Shown here: positions 10,216 to 21,436 of the stretch, piece after piece
Numbering within the stretch: the first letter of the stretch is position 1
Layout: each line of letters starts with the position of its first letter
DNA from: Akebia trifoliata
Taxonomy: Eukaryota; Streptophyta; Magnoliopsida; Ranunculales; Lardizabalaceae
Length of the DNA: 64,000 nucleotides
Assembly (NCBI GenBank): GCA_017979445.1
Contig: CM030718.1
Coordinates: 28,887,021 to 28,951,020 of the forward strand
Direction of reading: 5' to 3'
The notes under the pieces: generated by a model
The model's input: only the letters and a program-made list of their open reading frames with translations
Database searches by the model: none
What the model was told of the DNA's origin: nothing
Made by a program: the position numbers and the translations under genes

Positions 10216-12305
10216 TTTCGAGGATTTCGCGCACAGAGAGAGAGAGAGAGAGATGGACTCGTTCGAGGTGGGGATGGTGGCGGTAGTTGAAGTTTTTGTC
10301 GTTTATTTTGGGTGGGTTGGGGTTCCTCTGAATTTGAAGAGTTTTTGGTGAGACGTGGAGACGCCTACGTTTGACTTTTCTTAGGATGTCTTGGTCAGAA
10401 TAGTGCGCTTTGGGTCCCACTTAAAGATTACAGATTTTTGTGATTTAGACATAGCCCACCACGTTTTGCTGAATATTTGAGATGCCCCCATTGTTGTCAT
10501 ACTAATGATACACCCCTTTACTTGGTCTTCTCTGAAAGACTAACGAAAATGACTTTAAATCCCTCATCTTCAACCTCCTAAAACTTTATTATCTACTAAA
10601 ATCCTATCAGGTTCTTGATGTTTAAGTGTTGAAACAGATATAATTTTAAAGTTGAACATGATGAGAAGGAAAATATTTACCCTTTAAGGTCGAAAATGAC
10701 TGGTTTTGGATTGCAGATCTGATTCTTTTTTGTTACATATTGATAGGAACCTAAAACCAAACCTCTTTTATTCCTCAAATAATTTTTTATATTATTATTT
10801 TAAAAATTATACTAGTGGTCCACAGATCTACATCAATCAATCGTGGTGGACCACAAATTGAAAGATCTACACCGTCCAATACAACTTAACAAAGTACTAG
10901 AGTTGGAGTTGAAATTCTCCGCAACATCGGAAAGAATTCTCAAAGGATAGCCAAAGTACTATATTTGGTAATACTTCTGAGGTCTAAAAACTAGAAATTA
11001 GACATCAAAAGTTTCATCCAGTGTTGATTCAAAATTTTTGAATATCGATTCTAAAATCTAAAACGAAACAAATAAAAAATAAAACTTCTGAAATCTAAAT
11101 TTTAAAAGTAGACCACCTTCATTCAAATTTCAGAAGTGTTACCAAACACACACTAACTCTCATTGTCAAGTTTCAAAAGTTGAATTTAATTTATCATCAA
11201 AAGTCTTCTCTCTCTCTCTCTCTCAAGAAAAATCAAACAGGCCCTTAAGATAAGTCCTCAATTGGATGAGAATTTGAAGATGGTTGAAAGTGTCATCTTT
11301 CTTTGCCTTGAAAACTTCTCTTTTCTATAATGCTCCCCTGACCAATTCCCAACTCATCACCAATTGAAGGTTGTATTTTATGAAACAGCCCAAACCACTA
11401 CCAAAAGAGAGTACAAACTTATCCAAGAAATGGAGAAAGTCAAAAAAGATCATTTAAAAAGGCATTTACATATCTGCCCAAGGCATAGATGACTCGATCG
11501 CACCCCATTGACATCACCATCACCAGAATATCATAGTTACATAAGCCCACTAATTACATAGAAAAGATGGGTATACTTAAGCCTAGAAGTGCTTTAAGAT
11601 TTAAACACAAGTCAATGATTTACATCTCTTCCATGTAATCTTGATCGTTGATTTCGCTGACTGGTTCAATCCCCTCTTGCAGTTTCCTACCACTGCTGCA
11701 ACTGTTTACACAATAGAATCAGATCACAAGTATAAGACTCGTTATAATATGACGCCCCCCTCTGACACGTGCCCCCATCACAGAACCGTAGATCATTAGC
11801 CTCAGGATACATAAGAGAAACATTTATGGTTATGTGTATCCCAAGGCAATCTTACGGTTCTGTGGTGGGGGCTTGTGTCAGAGGGGTGTGTTAAAAAATC
11901 ATTACACCAAGTGATAAAAAGGTTTTGTTAACGTGTGTGCTCTTAGTACATTAAATACATCTTAGGAATTGATTTTCATACCAAAACTGCCCTAAAAAAA
12001 TTCACAGAAAATACCCTCAAATGCTTATTCCCAAGGTATATTTAATACACTTTGACGTGTTCCCTAAGGGCACACGTTAACAAAACACTAAAATAAATGG
12101 GAGAAAAGTATAAATGGTTGAAAGATAAGGAAGATGGAAAATGATGACACGGTCCACTTAGTAAGTTATTGCGACACTGAAAACAAGAGATCGGGTAACC
12201 TAAAATGCTGAATTATATTATTTAAAGGCATAACAGCTAGTAGTCACATGCATCATATACTGACTTTTTATTTTATTTTTTATTAATAGGTCAATTTAGT
12301 ACCTA
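10216..12305. other. Intergenic between the small protein gene and the GTPase gene
   Basis: Besides the hairpin element at 11750-11895, there is a small palindrome at about 10815-10855 (GTGGTCCAC...GTGGACCAC). There is also a possible hAT-like MITE at about 10960-11153 with ends TTTGGTAATACTTCTGA / TCAGAAGTGTTACCAAA. A second inverted pair lies around 11930 and 12070 (GTTTTGTTAACGTGTG / CACACGTTAACAAAAC), enclosing about 140 bp, probably another small MITE. No coding frame is supported. Confidence 0.5.
11750..11895. repeat. Core-hairpin MITE copy 3 (subgroup A ends)
   Basis: Outer arms are CCCCTCTGACAC / GTGTCAGAGGGG. Inner arms are CCCCATCACAGAACCGTAGATCATT / CTTACGGTTCTGTGGTGGGG, around GGATACATAAGAGAAA. 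It is one of the clearest copies and lies downstream of the GTPase gene. Confidence 0.75.
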
Positions 12306-15300
12306 TTAGAGTTTGGCGAAACGGGTGATCTTAGCAAGAACTGTTCTCAGGCTTCGGATGCCAGCCCCGGACTTGGAGCTTACCATCATCTTGAAACATA
12401 AAGAGTCAAAGAAATTAGGTGTTTTTTTTACAATAACAATCATCAATCTATGTAATCAATGATGAATGAATGATGAGGAATAAATAATTGGGCGTGCCGT
12501 GTGTCATACCAAAGGCTGAACAACAGACTTATTTGCCTTGAGGCTCTGCAAAACGAGGCAGAATTATCCAAATTCAGTCTCATATAAAAAAAATAAAATA
12601 AAATGGAACACTTATGATTTCTGACTCGAAAATTTCACTCGGTTTGTACTCGGCTGACGTGGCAAGGCACCGATCCATTGATCTTTTTCCTCGAATATCC
12701 CAAAGGAAAAGATCTATGGTTCTGTACCCTTACCACGTCAGCCATGTACAGGCAGAGTGAAAATTTTCATCAGAAATCACGACTCAAACTAAAAAGATGT
12801 CACAGGTTTAGCCCACAACTCACCTCTTCAATTTGCATGGCACGGCGTGCCACATCTATTGGGAACACCGTATCAGTCTTGGTCAATATAATTTGGTATT
12901 TTGTTTGGGATCTGATAAATTAAAACTAAATTCCTTTAGACTTGTGTAGAAGTATTAAAATGGTTTCTTACAATCAGTTGTTTGCTAGTGTCGGTAAACA
13001 AACCTTTCCATCAAGTTAATGAGCTCATAATCCCTTGGCTTCATACCCCATTTAGTGTCAATCAGAAGGCATACTCTCTTCAAACCAACCCGTGTGGATA
13101 CATACTCCTTCACCTACAAAAGTCAAGTTCCAAATTGACTAGAATTGTATAAAAGATAAGCTTTATGGTATGTAGAATATTTGTGTGGCCCCATGATCGT
13201 AGATGAACACTATATAGAAAATACCAATTTCCTAATGCATACTCACAAGCTCCTCCCACGCATCCTTAACTTCTTCTTTTGCATAAGCAAAACCATATCC
13301 AGGCAAATCAACTAAGCAGAGCTTTGTTCCAAGCTTGAAAAAATTAATGGTCTACAAAAGAAACATGAGTAATTACAATGAAGGTCCCATAACCTTTGAA
13401 ATTCATCATTTTTGTATTGTGTTGCAACTTGGAAATAATATGTACCTGAGTAAGCCCGGGCTTATCAGATGTTCGCACCACACCCCATTGTCTTGTAAGC
13501 CCATTTAGTAATGAGGACTTCCCAACATTTGACCTTCCTAATAAAGTAAAACTAAAATACATTAAATTCTTGTATTGTCTCATTTATCAATCATTATCAA
13601 AAGATCCAGAAATTAATAAATGCCCAAGATAAAGGAGCACTTCAAGAAATCCAACACAAACCAAGTGAAAGAAAGTGTATATATAATCCAACAGAAAATT
13701 TAAAGTACCACCAACAATCAGATGATCCCTAAAGGTGGTCATGGTATAGAGACATGCATACAGGCCCTTTCATGAAATAATCAGTCCATGGAATTATTGC
13801 AATCCTGGCACAAAAGATAATAATTATGCAACCTAAGGTACAGGATATGACGTACTAGAATAAAAGGCTCCAAGGTAAGAGGTGTAATCCACAGGTTTTA
13901 GAGCCTATAATATATCCACACAATGTATCTCTCAAGCAAGAAGACAAGGTTGATGTTTTAAGCTAGAGCTAGTCATAAGAATTCAAATGAGAAACAGCAA
14001 ATTTCTTGTATATCATGAAAGATATTCGTTTTCTTGTTTTTGAACACCGAAACATGTTGAGCTTAGAGATTCTCATTCTTTTGGATCCTTCCACTTTTCT
14101 CCTTGTATTTATTTTCCCTTATGTAGTATCTTTCTTATTTAGCATCTTCATCGTCTACACCTTATTCACTGAGGACAACAATATGAAACCTATTCCCCAT
14201 TTAACTCTATCATGAACCATATCTTCAGTCAAGGCGTTATCCTTCGTATCTTTTCTTACTACCTCCATCCTGTCATTTTTGTCCTTATTTTATCTCCTAT
14301 TTGAGAATATAACCTTGGAAAATCTTGTGAAATTTGAGACATATTATGAAAAAACCTTTGAAATGGATGAGAGATTTGGTTTTTCCTTGAAATTTTGCTA
14401 ATAAAAAGTCTCAAAAAACTCTTCTTAGAGACTCTTTCCAAAATATGTGATTACAATACTGCCAAATACTGGGGAAAAAAATCTATGAAAGAGTCAAATG
14501 GTAGAAAAATACCATACAATGAGTAAACAAGTATGATAATCACAATGGGAATCAGTAGCTTCAACATAGTGAATGAAAAAATAACCAATAATATTTCTTA
14601 AGGTTACCTGCAAATGCTATCTCCGGAAGTTCAAAAGGTGGAAAGGATGAGGAAACCTTAGCAGCCGCAAAAAATGCCAACTTATTCCTAAATACCTGTG
14701 ATAAGTAGGCAATGAGCTAATGACTATCAAAAATTTAAGAAGAAAATATAAAGTTCGAGAAGATAGTTAAGTCCCTTCCTCAAAAGGTTTACATTTGCCC
14801 AAAAACCTACCCATGGTTTACCACTTATCAAGTTGCCTCCCACAGCTCACCCTATTAAAGAAAAAAATAATTTGCCTAAATGAACCCATCCATTTGTGAC
14901 TATTCTTGCCTCTCGTGAATTAACCAGCCCTCTTTATTGACCACATTGTTTTCCAGACACAAGCCATGGTCTTGCATTTACCATTTTAAATGCTAGATGT
15001 TTGGAGACCCTCATTCTAGTGCCCATACAAGAACAAACCAATTACTCCTTTTGAGTTCAAGGTCGTTCACCATAACATATTCTTGCTGTGTGTTTTACAA
15101 CTGGGTTCAGAATGAGTATGGTGAGATACATCATTTATGCCTGTTAAAATGAGTCTCTCAACCAGAACGAAAGTTGGGCAAGTAAAAGCAAGACCACTAG
15201 AGTAGTATGGAAGTCTATTGGGATACCAATTTCTAATCGAAAGAACTGTTCTATGAGGTTAAGTCTGCTATAATGCTGAGTTCAGCAGGCAGATGCTTCA

Positions 15301-18300
15301 ATAGAGAATAAAATGGGATATTAGTTCTTTATAGTAAAAAAGCAATCAGGTTAGGCAATCCTTCGTGTAATTGGCAATCATTACCACTAAATTTTTTTTT
15401 TGAAAAGTAATCATTATCATTAAATTGACACTATATGTCAAGCTTTTTGCTTGACAGGAGTCACAATCTTGTAAACTTCAAGTTCACAGCAAGAGGGAGG
15501 TAACTTGTCAAGTGAAGACACCCTTGAAAGGATCTCTCTATTGAAACCTGTCAGCTATTCATTCGCCCTTCAGCCTTGGCTCCTTTGACCCAGGATCTAC
15601 AAATACTAGATGGGACACAAACATGAAATTTAAAGTGTAGCAATAATCTGGGTCAACACATATCTCCTCTCTATTCAACTGTTTACTTTTTCTACGTAAA
15701 TTTTCTCGCTCGTGAACTGTAACCACACATTTGTAACTTTGGAAGATACAGGACACTATTAGTTGATGACAATTATTCTAGAAATTTTGTATGCCCTAAT
15801 CCATGCATGACAAGAAAATGCATAAAGAATACATCTAAAAACAAAGCAATAAAACCAAACCATTTGAGTAGTTCAAAAATTATAACCCACCCATAATGCA
15901 TATAGTATATAATTTTAAAGTATCTGAAATAATGACCAACGCAACCTTATCCTTCTCCACAAGGTTAAAACAAATGATATATAACGTTATCTTGGGACAA
16001 CTTTTAGTTAACCATATGCATGACCTATAAATCAATGGAAGTAGATATTTTCTGCATGAATAAAACTGAACGTACAGTTTCTTCAATCCGTTCTCTTTCC
16101 GGACTTGTAGAGAAGGCAATGTTATCTAAAGGTGCAGAAAACCCAGTATTGTAGCCTGCCCTCCGCAAATCAATCAACCGTCTACGGCCCAACAACTGTC
16201 AACAGCATTGAAAAGTTAATCAGTATCATGATACAAACAAGAAAGCACGAAACATCACAAGCCTTACTAAGCTAAAGTACATTATCTTCCACAAAGGAGA
16301 GGATGGAGGGGCTGGGTTGTATTGCACGAAACTCTGCATTCTTTGAAACTTCAATATTTTCCTCTAGATCCACTTTCTTCACCACGGTCTTGCCTGCAAA
16401 GCATGCAAAAGAGGATCCGTAAGGAAATATTGGGGAGGAAAAAGTAGAAAATCTGTTTTATCAACCCAAAAGATAGAAAAAGGAACCAACCATGCCAACA
16501 TCAGCATTAAAGCCTTATCCTAAAAATTTGGAGTCAGCTGAACAAATCTTGTTCCTCCATTCAATTACGTTTCAAAATGCAAAAGTGGAAAAACTAACAT
16601 AGCATGAAGAATGCCCAGGAAAACTTACGTAAATGTAACCCACTTACCCATTAAAAATAGACCTCTTATGTAATCCCATTTAAACAATGTAACAATAAGC
16701 ATTGGGTTTTTTCTTTTTTTTGACTATAATGTACAAAAGGAAATGATAGGATACTAAATGCAAAAAGCACTCCCTACCAGGAAATAACAGAAAAGAAATT
16801 TAAAAAAGGAAAAAAAATAGGAACTAGACAATAAGACACACCTAGCAAGGATAAAACTGAGTGTTCCCAAAATAGGGAACCACTCCTTTGAGAGGAATTC
16901 GGTTTCCAAAACTCGGGGTCACACCCAAAATTAGAAATTCCATTCCACTCCAATAAAAAATGTGGGAAGCTTCTCCCTTACAGCTTTGATCTTATCCATA
17001 ACCCAATTGCCCTACCTTAATACAATTCTACTAAAATAGATTGCTAAAGTCACAAACCACGGCTACCACCTAAAACAAATCATAATCTAGGATTAAATCA
17101 GACAAAAACTTGAGGGATTCATATCTTATGCAATTGGCATGGCAACGTCAAACTATAATTAATAAAATTTACAGGAAAATAAAGATTATTTTTTTACTAT
17201 CCCTTAAGTTGCATTATTTTGCTTTCATTTCTTATTTGAGTGACCCAGGATAGTCGAAGCAAACAGCAAATAAAATAAAATGGGAAAGCCACAATCATCA
17301 TGGAAAGGGTCATAGCTCACAATCACATATTCCTAAAAACTTGGATACAATTCTAATAAAATTTATATAGATCTCAAAAGGAAACAAAACAACGAACACT
17401 GCAAATAGATATGGATAACAGATAATAATACGTTAAGGAGTAACCACTCAAATGGAAGATAAGAACACTGACCATCAAAAGAAATACCATCATCAAGCCG
17501 TTTATTTGAGATATCAGATGGCTCTATCCGCATTGCACGCTTTATTTTCTTCTGTGGACGAGCTGTTACCTCAGAATCATCTTCCAAATCTTTTTTGTTA
17601 CCTAGTTTTTTCTTGGTAAACTTCCCAATAGAATCATTATCAGTCCTCTGATCCACTCGCTTGGTCGAGTCAGATTTGTTTCCTGGATGTTTTTTCAGTA
17701 AACCATCCTCACTTCCATCCAATTTGGTAGATACCCATCTATCCCTAACTTTCACTTTCGGCCTCGACTTATCAACCGATACTCCTTCACCTATTTCTCT
17801 ATCTCCAACTCTACGAGAAGATCGTTTAACATTGAGTTCTGAATCCAATTTCCCTCTATAACCTCTCAAATGCTGAACTTCTTTCAATCTACTTTTTTCC
17901 TCTAAAAATCCATCTTTTTCCCCATTTCTTCCTCTTGTAGATGAGAAATTTTTACAGTTCGATGCCTCAACATCACCAAATTTTCCTTTTGCACTTCTTT
18001 TCCATTTAAAAGAATCATCTTTTTCACTTTCTTCCTTCCTAGACAAAGATCTCCTATTGGGTACCCTTACATTGTCATATTTTCCTTCCTCGTCTCGATT
18101 ATCAGCGTAAACTCTCTTTCTTTTCGAATCAGATGTTTTCGATCCAAACCCACTCCTTCGATCAAACTCCACGACATACCCTCTCCGTTTATCCTTCGAA
18201 TCAAACCTAGAATTCCTCTTGCCACCACTTAGTTCATGATCAGGAACACCATTATCCGTCTTAAATTTACTATTTTTCCTATTTTTTGTTCCTTCATTTC

Positions 18301-18382
18301 CTCTATTAGAAATTTTTGCTGTTCCAACAGCAAACTTCAGTTTTCTATTGAGCTTATACTTCAAACCCACTGTTTCAGACAT
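12306..18382 (-). CDS. EngB/YihA-type GTPase with long basic N-terminal extension
   Basis: TRAFAC-class GTPase related to bacterial EngB, which acts in large-subunit ribosome assembly. Ten exons on the minus strand: 17473-18382, 16281-16393, 16076-16195, 14608-14695, 13446-13537, 13247-13351, 13004-13113, 12824-12911, 12510-12545 and 12306-12389. All have GT-AG ends and compatible phases, total 1746 nt, 581 aa. G domain: G1 GRSNVGKS (411-418), a Thr in RTSDKPGLTQ as the likely G2, G3 DLPGYG (456-461) and G4 TKTD (523-526). The C-terminus KSGAGIRSLRTVLAKI is typical of EngB. Residues 1-300 (one exon) are Arg/Lys/Ser-rich with SKRKR-type clusters and look disordered. They suggest nuclear or nucleolar rather than plastid targeting, which is an inference. 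From memory, Arabidopsis At5g58370 has the same build. Confidence 0.9.
12615..12779. repeat. Core-hairpin MITE copy 4, inside a GTPase intron (subgroup B ends)
   Basis: Ends are TGATTTCTGACTCGAAAATTT and TTTTCATCAGAAATCA. Arms are TACTCGGCTGACGTGGCAAGG / CCTTACCACGTCAGCC, around a core reading GATCTTTTTCCTCG and GGAAAAGATCTATGGTTCTG. It lies between exons 8 and 9 of the GTPase gene, so it is transcribed with the pre-mRNA. Confidence 0.75.
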
Positions 18383-18815
18383 TCTCAGGAACTCTAAAGA
18401 AATTTCAGACCTTCATAGAGAAATTAAACTAGAGAAACCGAATCAAACGAAACAGAAACACTAGTAATTCGATCGGATAGATTACCGAGGAGAAAAAACT
18501 AGAATTTAAGTTCTAACGAAGATGAACAAAAGGAACAGAGATTAAATCCAAATGTAGAGAGAGTATGTGAGCGATCGAAGTTTCGAACTCGTGAAGTGTT
18601 CGTTTCTTTTGCCGCCATTGTTTCGTTTTTCCATGTGTGCCCTAATTTGTTTCGGGGCTTTATTGTTTGAGAGTTTATATTACCACACCAACTTTTATTT
18701 AGAGAGCTGCTATTGGCACCCGAACTTTTACTTTGTATTCCCTAATAAAAATAAAAAAAATAAAAATAGAGATTTTTCCTAGAACGTGATACTTTTGCAA
18801 AAATTCCAATTCATT
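18383..18815. promoter_or_regulatory. 5' leader and promoter of the GTPase gene
   Basis: The bases just upstream of the start (minus strand) form a likely leader. A possible leader-intron donor (CTCCTCG|GTAATC, near 18485) is present. No clear TATA box was found and no other feature is supported. Confidence 0.35.
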
Positions 18816-19052
18816 ATTCATTTTAATTCCCGAGACATGTTTTCGAGCGAGTTCACAGGTGGGTATTCTAATTTGAAGTGGCAATCTCGTTGATAAAAAA
18901 GCAATGAACTCGCTGGTAAATTTAAAGAACAAATATCATTGATTTTAAAAGTGACGAATTTTTTTCATGGTAATTATCAATGAGCCCGTCACTTTAAATT
19001 AGAATGCCTACTAACAAACTCAATCAAATACATGTTTTGAGAATAAAAATGA
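18816..19052. repeat. MITE-like inverted repeat upstream of the GTPase gene
   Basis: The left arm (about 18816-18882) and right arm (about 18988-19052) are roughly 65-bp inverted copies. TTCATTTTAATTC pairs with GAATAAAAATGAA, and GTATTCTAATTTGAAGTG with CACTTTAAATTAGAATGC. Identity is imperfect, so it is an old copy. There is no coding content. Confidence 0.6.
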
Positions 19053-19274
19053 ATAATGTACCAGACTCAAAATTTCTTCATATTAATTCAACACATGAAA
19101 TGGTAATTTTCCCAAAAAAAAAGATTGAGAATAAGTAAAAGTTGGGGTGTCAATAGAAACATACTCTTTTATTTCTTTCTTTTTTATATATTTCTATTTG
19201 TTAGATTTAAGATTTTAAGTGAACCTAACACTAATTGTAAACAAGAGCTGAAATTATTTAAATATTCTATAATA

Positions 19275-19422
19275 CTTTGTAATGTTGAGGTAATAACTTT
19301 AACCAATGTTATTAATGTTCAACCAATCCATGGCATTATGGCCGCATGCTTTGTAATGTTGAGGTAATAACTTTAACCAATGTTATTAATGTTCAAACAA
19401 TCCATGGAATTATGGCCGCGTG
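19275..19422. repeat. Tandem duplication, 74-bp unit, two copies
   Basis: Copies at 19275-19348 and 19349-19422 both begin CTTTGTAATGTTGAGG and differ at only a few bases (CAACC/CAAAC, GGCATT/GGAATT, GCATG/GCGTG). It is a recent local duplication in otherwise featureless spacer. Confidence 0.9.
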
Positions 19423-19774
19423 TGAAAATATTTTCATCTCTGAAGCAACATTGACCGAGAGAATTTTGCTGAGTGTGATGGACAGTCAATATAAAAAAAT
19501 TGTCTAAATTAATTTTTAAAAATTACTTTAAAAAAATAGAAATTGTAACCTTTTGAAAAGCAAATTCTAAAAGTTATTTACTTTCTACTTTCAACATTGT
19601 ATCCAAACAGGGCTTGAAGAGAACTAAATATTTTATTTCCAAAGAAAGTCCCAAAACCACCCAGCAGTGCTAAAGGAAAGAACCTCAACCAGACATTTAG
19701 AAAACAAGTAGAAACACATTGCCAATATAAAGTGAGAGACTATCGATACAACATTGATGATGATTAGTGCAACT

Positions 19775-21135
19775 ATTTTTTTTTGAAAAGTATAATATAT
19801 TAATGAGAGGAAAAAATACAAAATAAAGAACAAGGAGGCCGAGAGAGCCTCCCACAACGCACCAAAAAGAAAAAAGAAACAAATACAGTCTTAATTAATG
19901 CACAAAGAGTTCCATCTAAAAACAAAGTCATCAAAAGAACTCCCCGCGAACTCCATGTTCTGCTTGGACCACCAGTATAACAAGCCCAGGATTTCTAAGA
20001 ATCCTGAATGAGAGCTTCTAACCTTGCTATTGAACACCCTGTTATTTCTCTCGTTCCAAACCCCCCAAGCAATAGCCGAAGGTAGCATAGTCCACAGGAC
20101 ACGTTTTTTGTCATGGAAATCGATACTGGTCCATTCTACTAGTAAGGAAGAGAACTTCCGAGGGAAGACCCAACTAATCCGAAAAAGACCTAGGAATGTT
20201 GACCAAATACTAAAAGAAAATGAGCAATGAATTAAGATATGATCAACAGATTCCCCTTCCCTCAAACAAAGAGGACAACAATTTGGGGTGATCCAACCTC
20301 GAGCTATTAAATTATTCGTCGTAAGAATCCTTCCGAGAGAAGCCAACCAAACAAAAAAGGAAATTTTAGAGGGAATTGACTTGAACCAAATGATAGAAAC
20401 CGCACCAGAATGCTCAGCAAAAGGAATGAGCCACTTATGGAAGGACCTGACAGAGAATCTCAAGTTCTTAGCCCTTGTCCATTCCCACCTATCATGTTCG
20501 CTTTCATTGAGATGAATCGTATGCAAGAGATCAAGGAAAGATGTAACTTCAGTTAATTCCCAATCATTAAAGTGTCTCCTAAACCCCAAATCCCAGGTAG
20601 CGCCGGTCTCGTTACGAATCAAACATTGCTGGATAGATTGGTTCTTTTTCATAGAACAAACGTACAAAGACGGAAATTGAGTCGCTAGATCCAAAGTACC
20701 ACACCAACTGTCTTCCCAGAATCTGATTCTGTCTCCCAACCCCGCTTTGAACCTAATCCCATTCTCAAAATCCTTGCTCACTTTCAAAACTCCTTTCCAA
20801 ACACAACAACCATACGAATCTCTAGACTCACCGCTATACCAGCCAAACCCTCTCTCCCCGTACTTAGCCATAACAACCTTCCTCCACAAACTACCCCTCT
20901 CCTCACCGAACCTCCAAAGCCACTTTCCTAGCAGCGCTCAATTAGCTAATCTAAGCCCCCTAATGCCCAACCCACCATTCTTTTTTGGCTTGCAAATCAC
21001 TTTCCATCTGGCCAAATGATACTTCTTCTTGCCATTCTTATCATTTCACAAAAAATCCCTCATGAGCCTTTCTAATCTGATCTCGACGGATCTTGGAAGA
21101 GTGAACAACGAGAGAAAGTAAACTGGAATACTAGT
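19775..21135 (-). mobile_element. 5'-truncated, decayed LINE (RT C-terminus and zf-RVT)
   Basis: Reads on the minus strand from the end of the reverse-transcriptase region (SIPVYFLSLFTLPRS, about 21120) through KWLWRFGEERGSLWRKVV to the zf-RVT domain (SRKSF-type HKWLIPFAEHSG, then CPLCLREGESVDHILIHCSFS). It closes with DDFVFRWNSLCIN and a short poly(A), seen as poly-T at 19775-19784. The 332-codon frame 19891-20889 is intact. Upstream of it at least two in-frame stops interrupt the RT-linked part: one in the MRDFL-stop-ND segment (about 21048) and one in RLAN-stop-ALLGKW (about 20940). It is therefore not functional. It sits just downstream of the NST1-like gene in the same orientation. Confidence 0.88.
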
Positions 21136-21436
21136 CAAGCAAAGTAGGTGAGTTTAAATTTGTAAAGGTCATAGTAGTACTGCTACATCATATTTTTAAC
21201 TCAAAAAGTAAGGTGTGTCACATACATTGACTGACTAAACCTGTCCTACGAGACCAATACAACAGTATCCGATGCATGCCATCTATCTATTTCTCTCTCC
21301 CTATCAATGCAAATGTAAGTGAACATCATTCTCGTTTAAGAAGGTACAAAGCATCAAGTACTCTCCCCCCAAAACAGGCTTCCTGTTTTTCATGGGAATA
21401 CACGTGGGATCCAAGTGTCGTCTCTTTTTCTTTTTT

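Noticed and set aside
13344..13583. A 79-codon minus-strand frame with GRSNVGKSSLLNGL, seemingly a small GTPase gene
   Set aside because: It is exon 5 of the ten-exon EngB-type gene read through into both introns. Only 13446-13537 is coding.
19891..20889. A 332-residue protein-coding gene
   Set aside because: It is the C-terminal part of a LINE reverse transcriptase. Upstream in-frame stops and the 5' truncation show that it is a transposon remnant, not a host gene.
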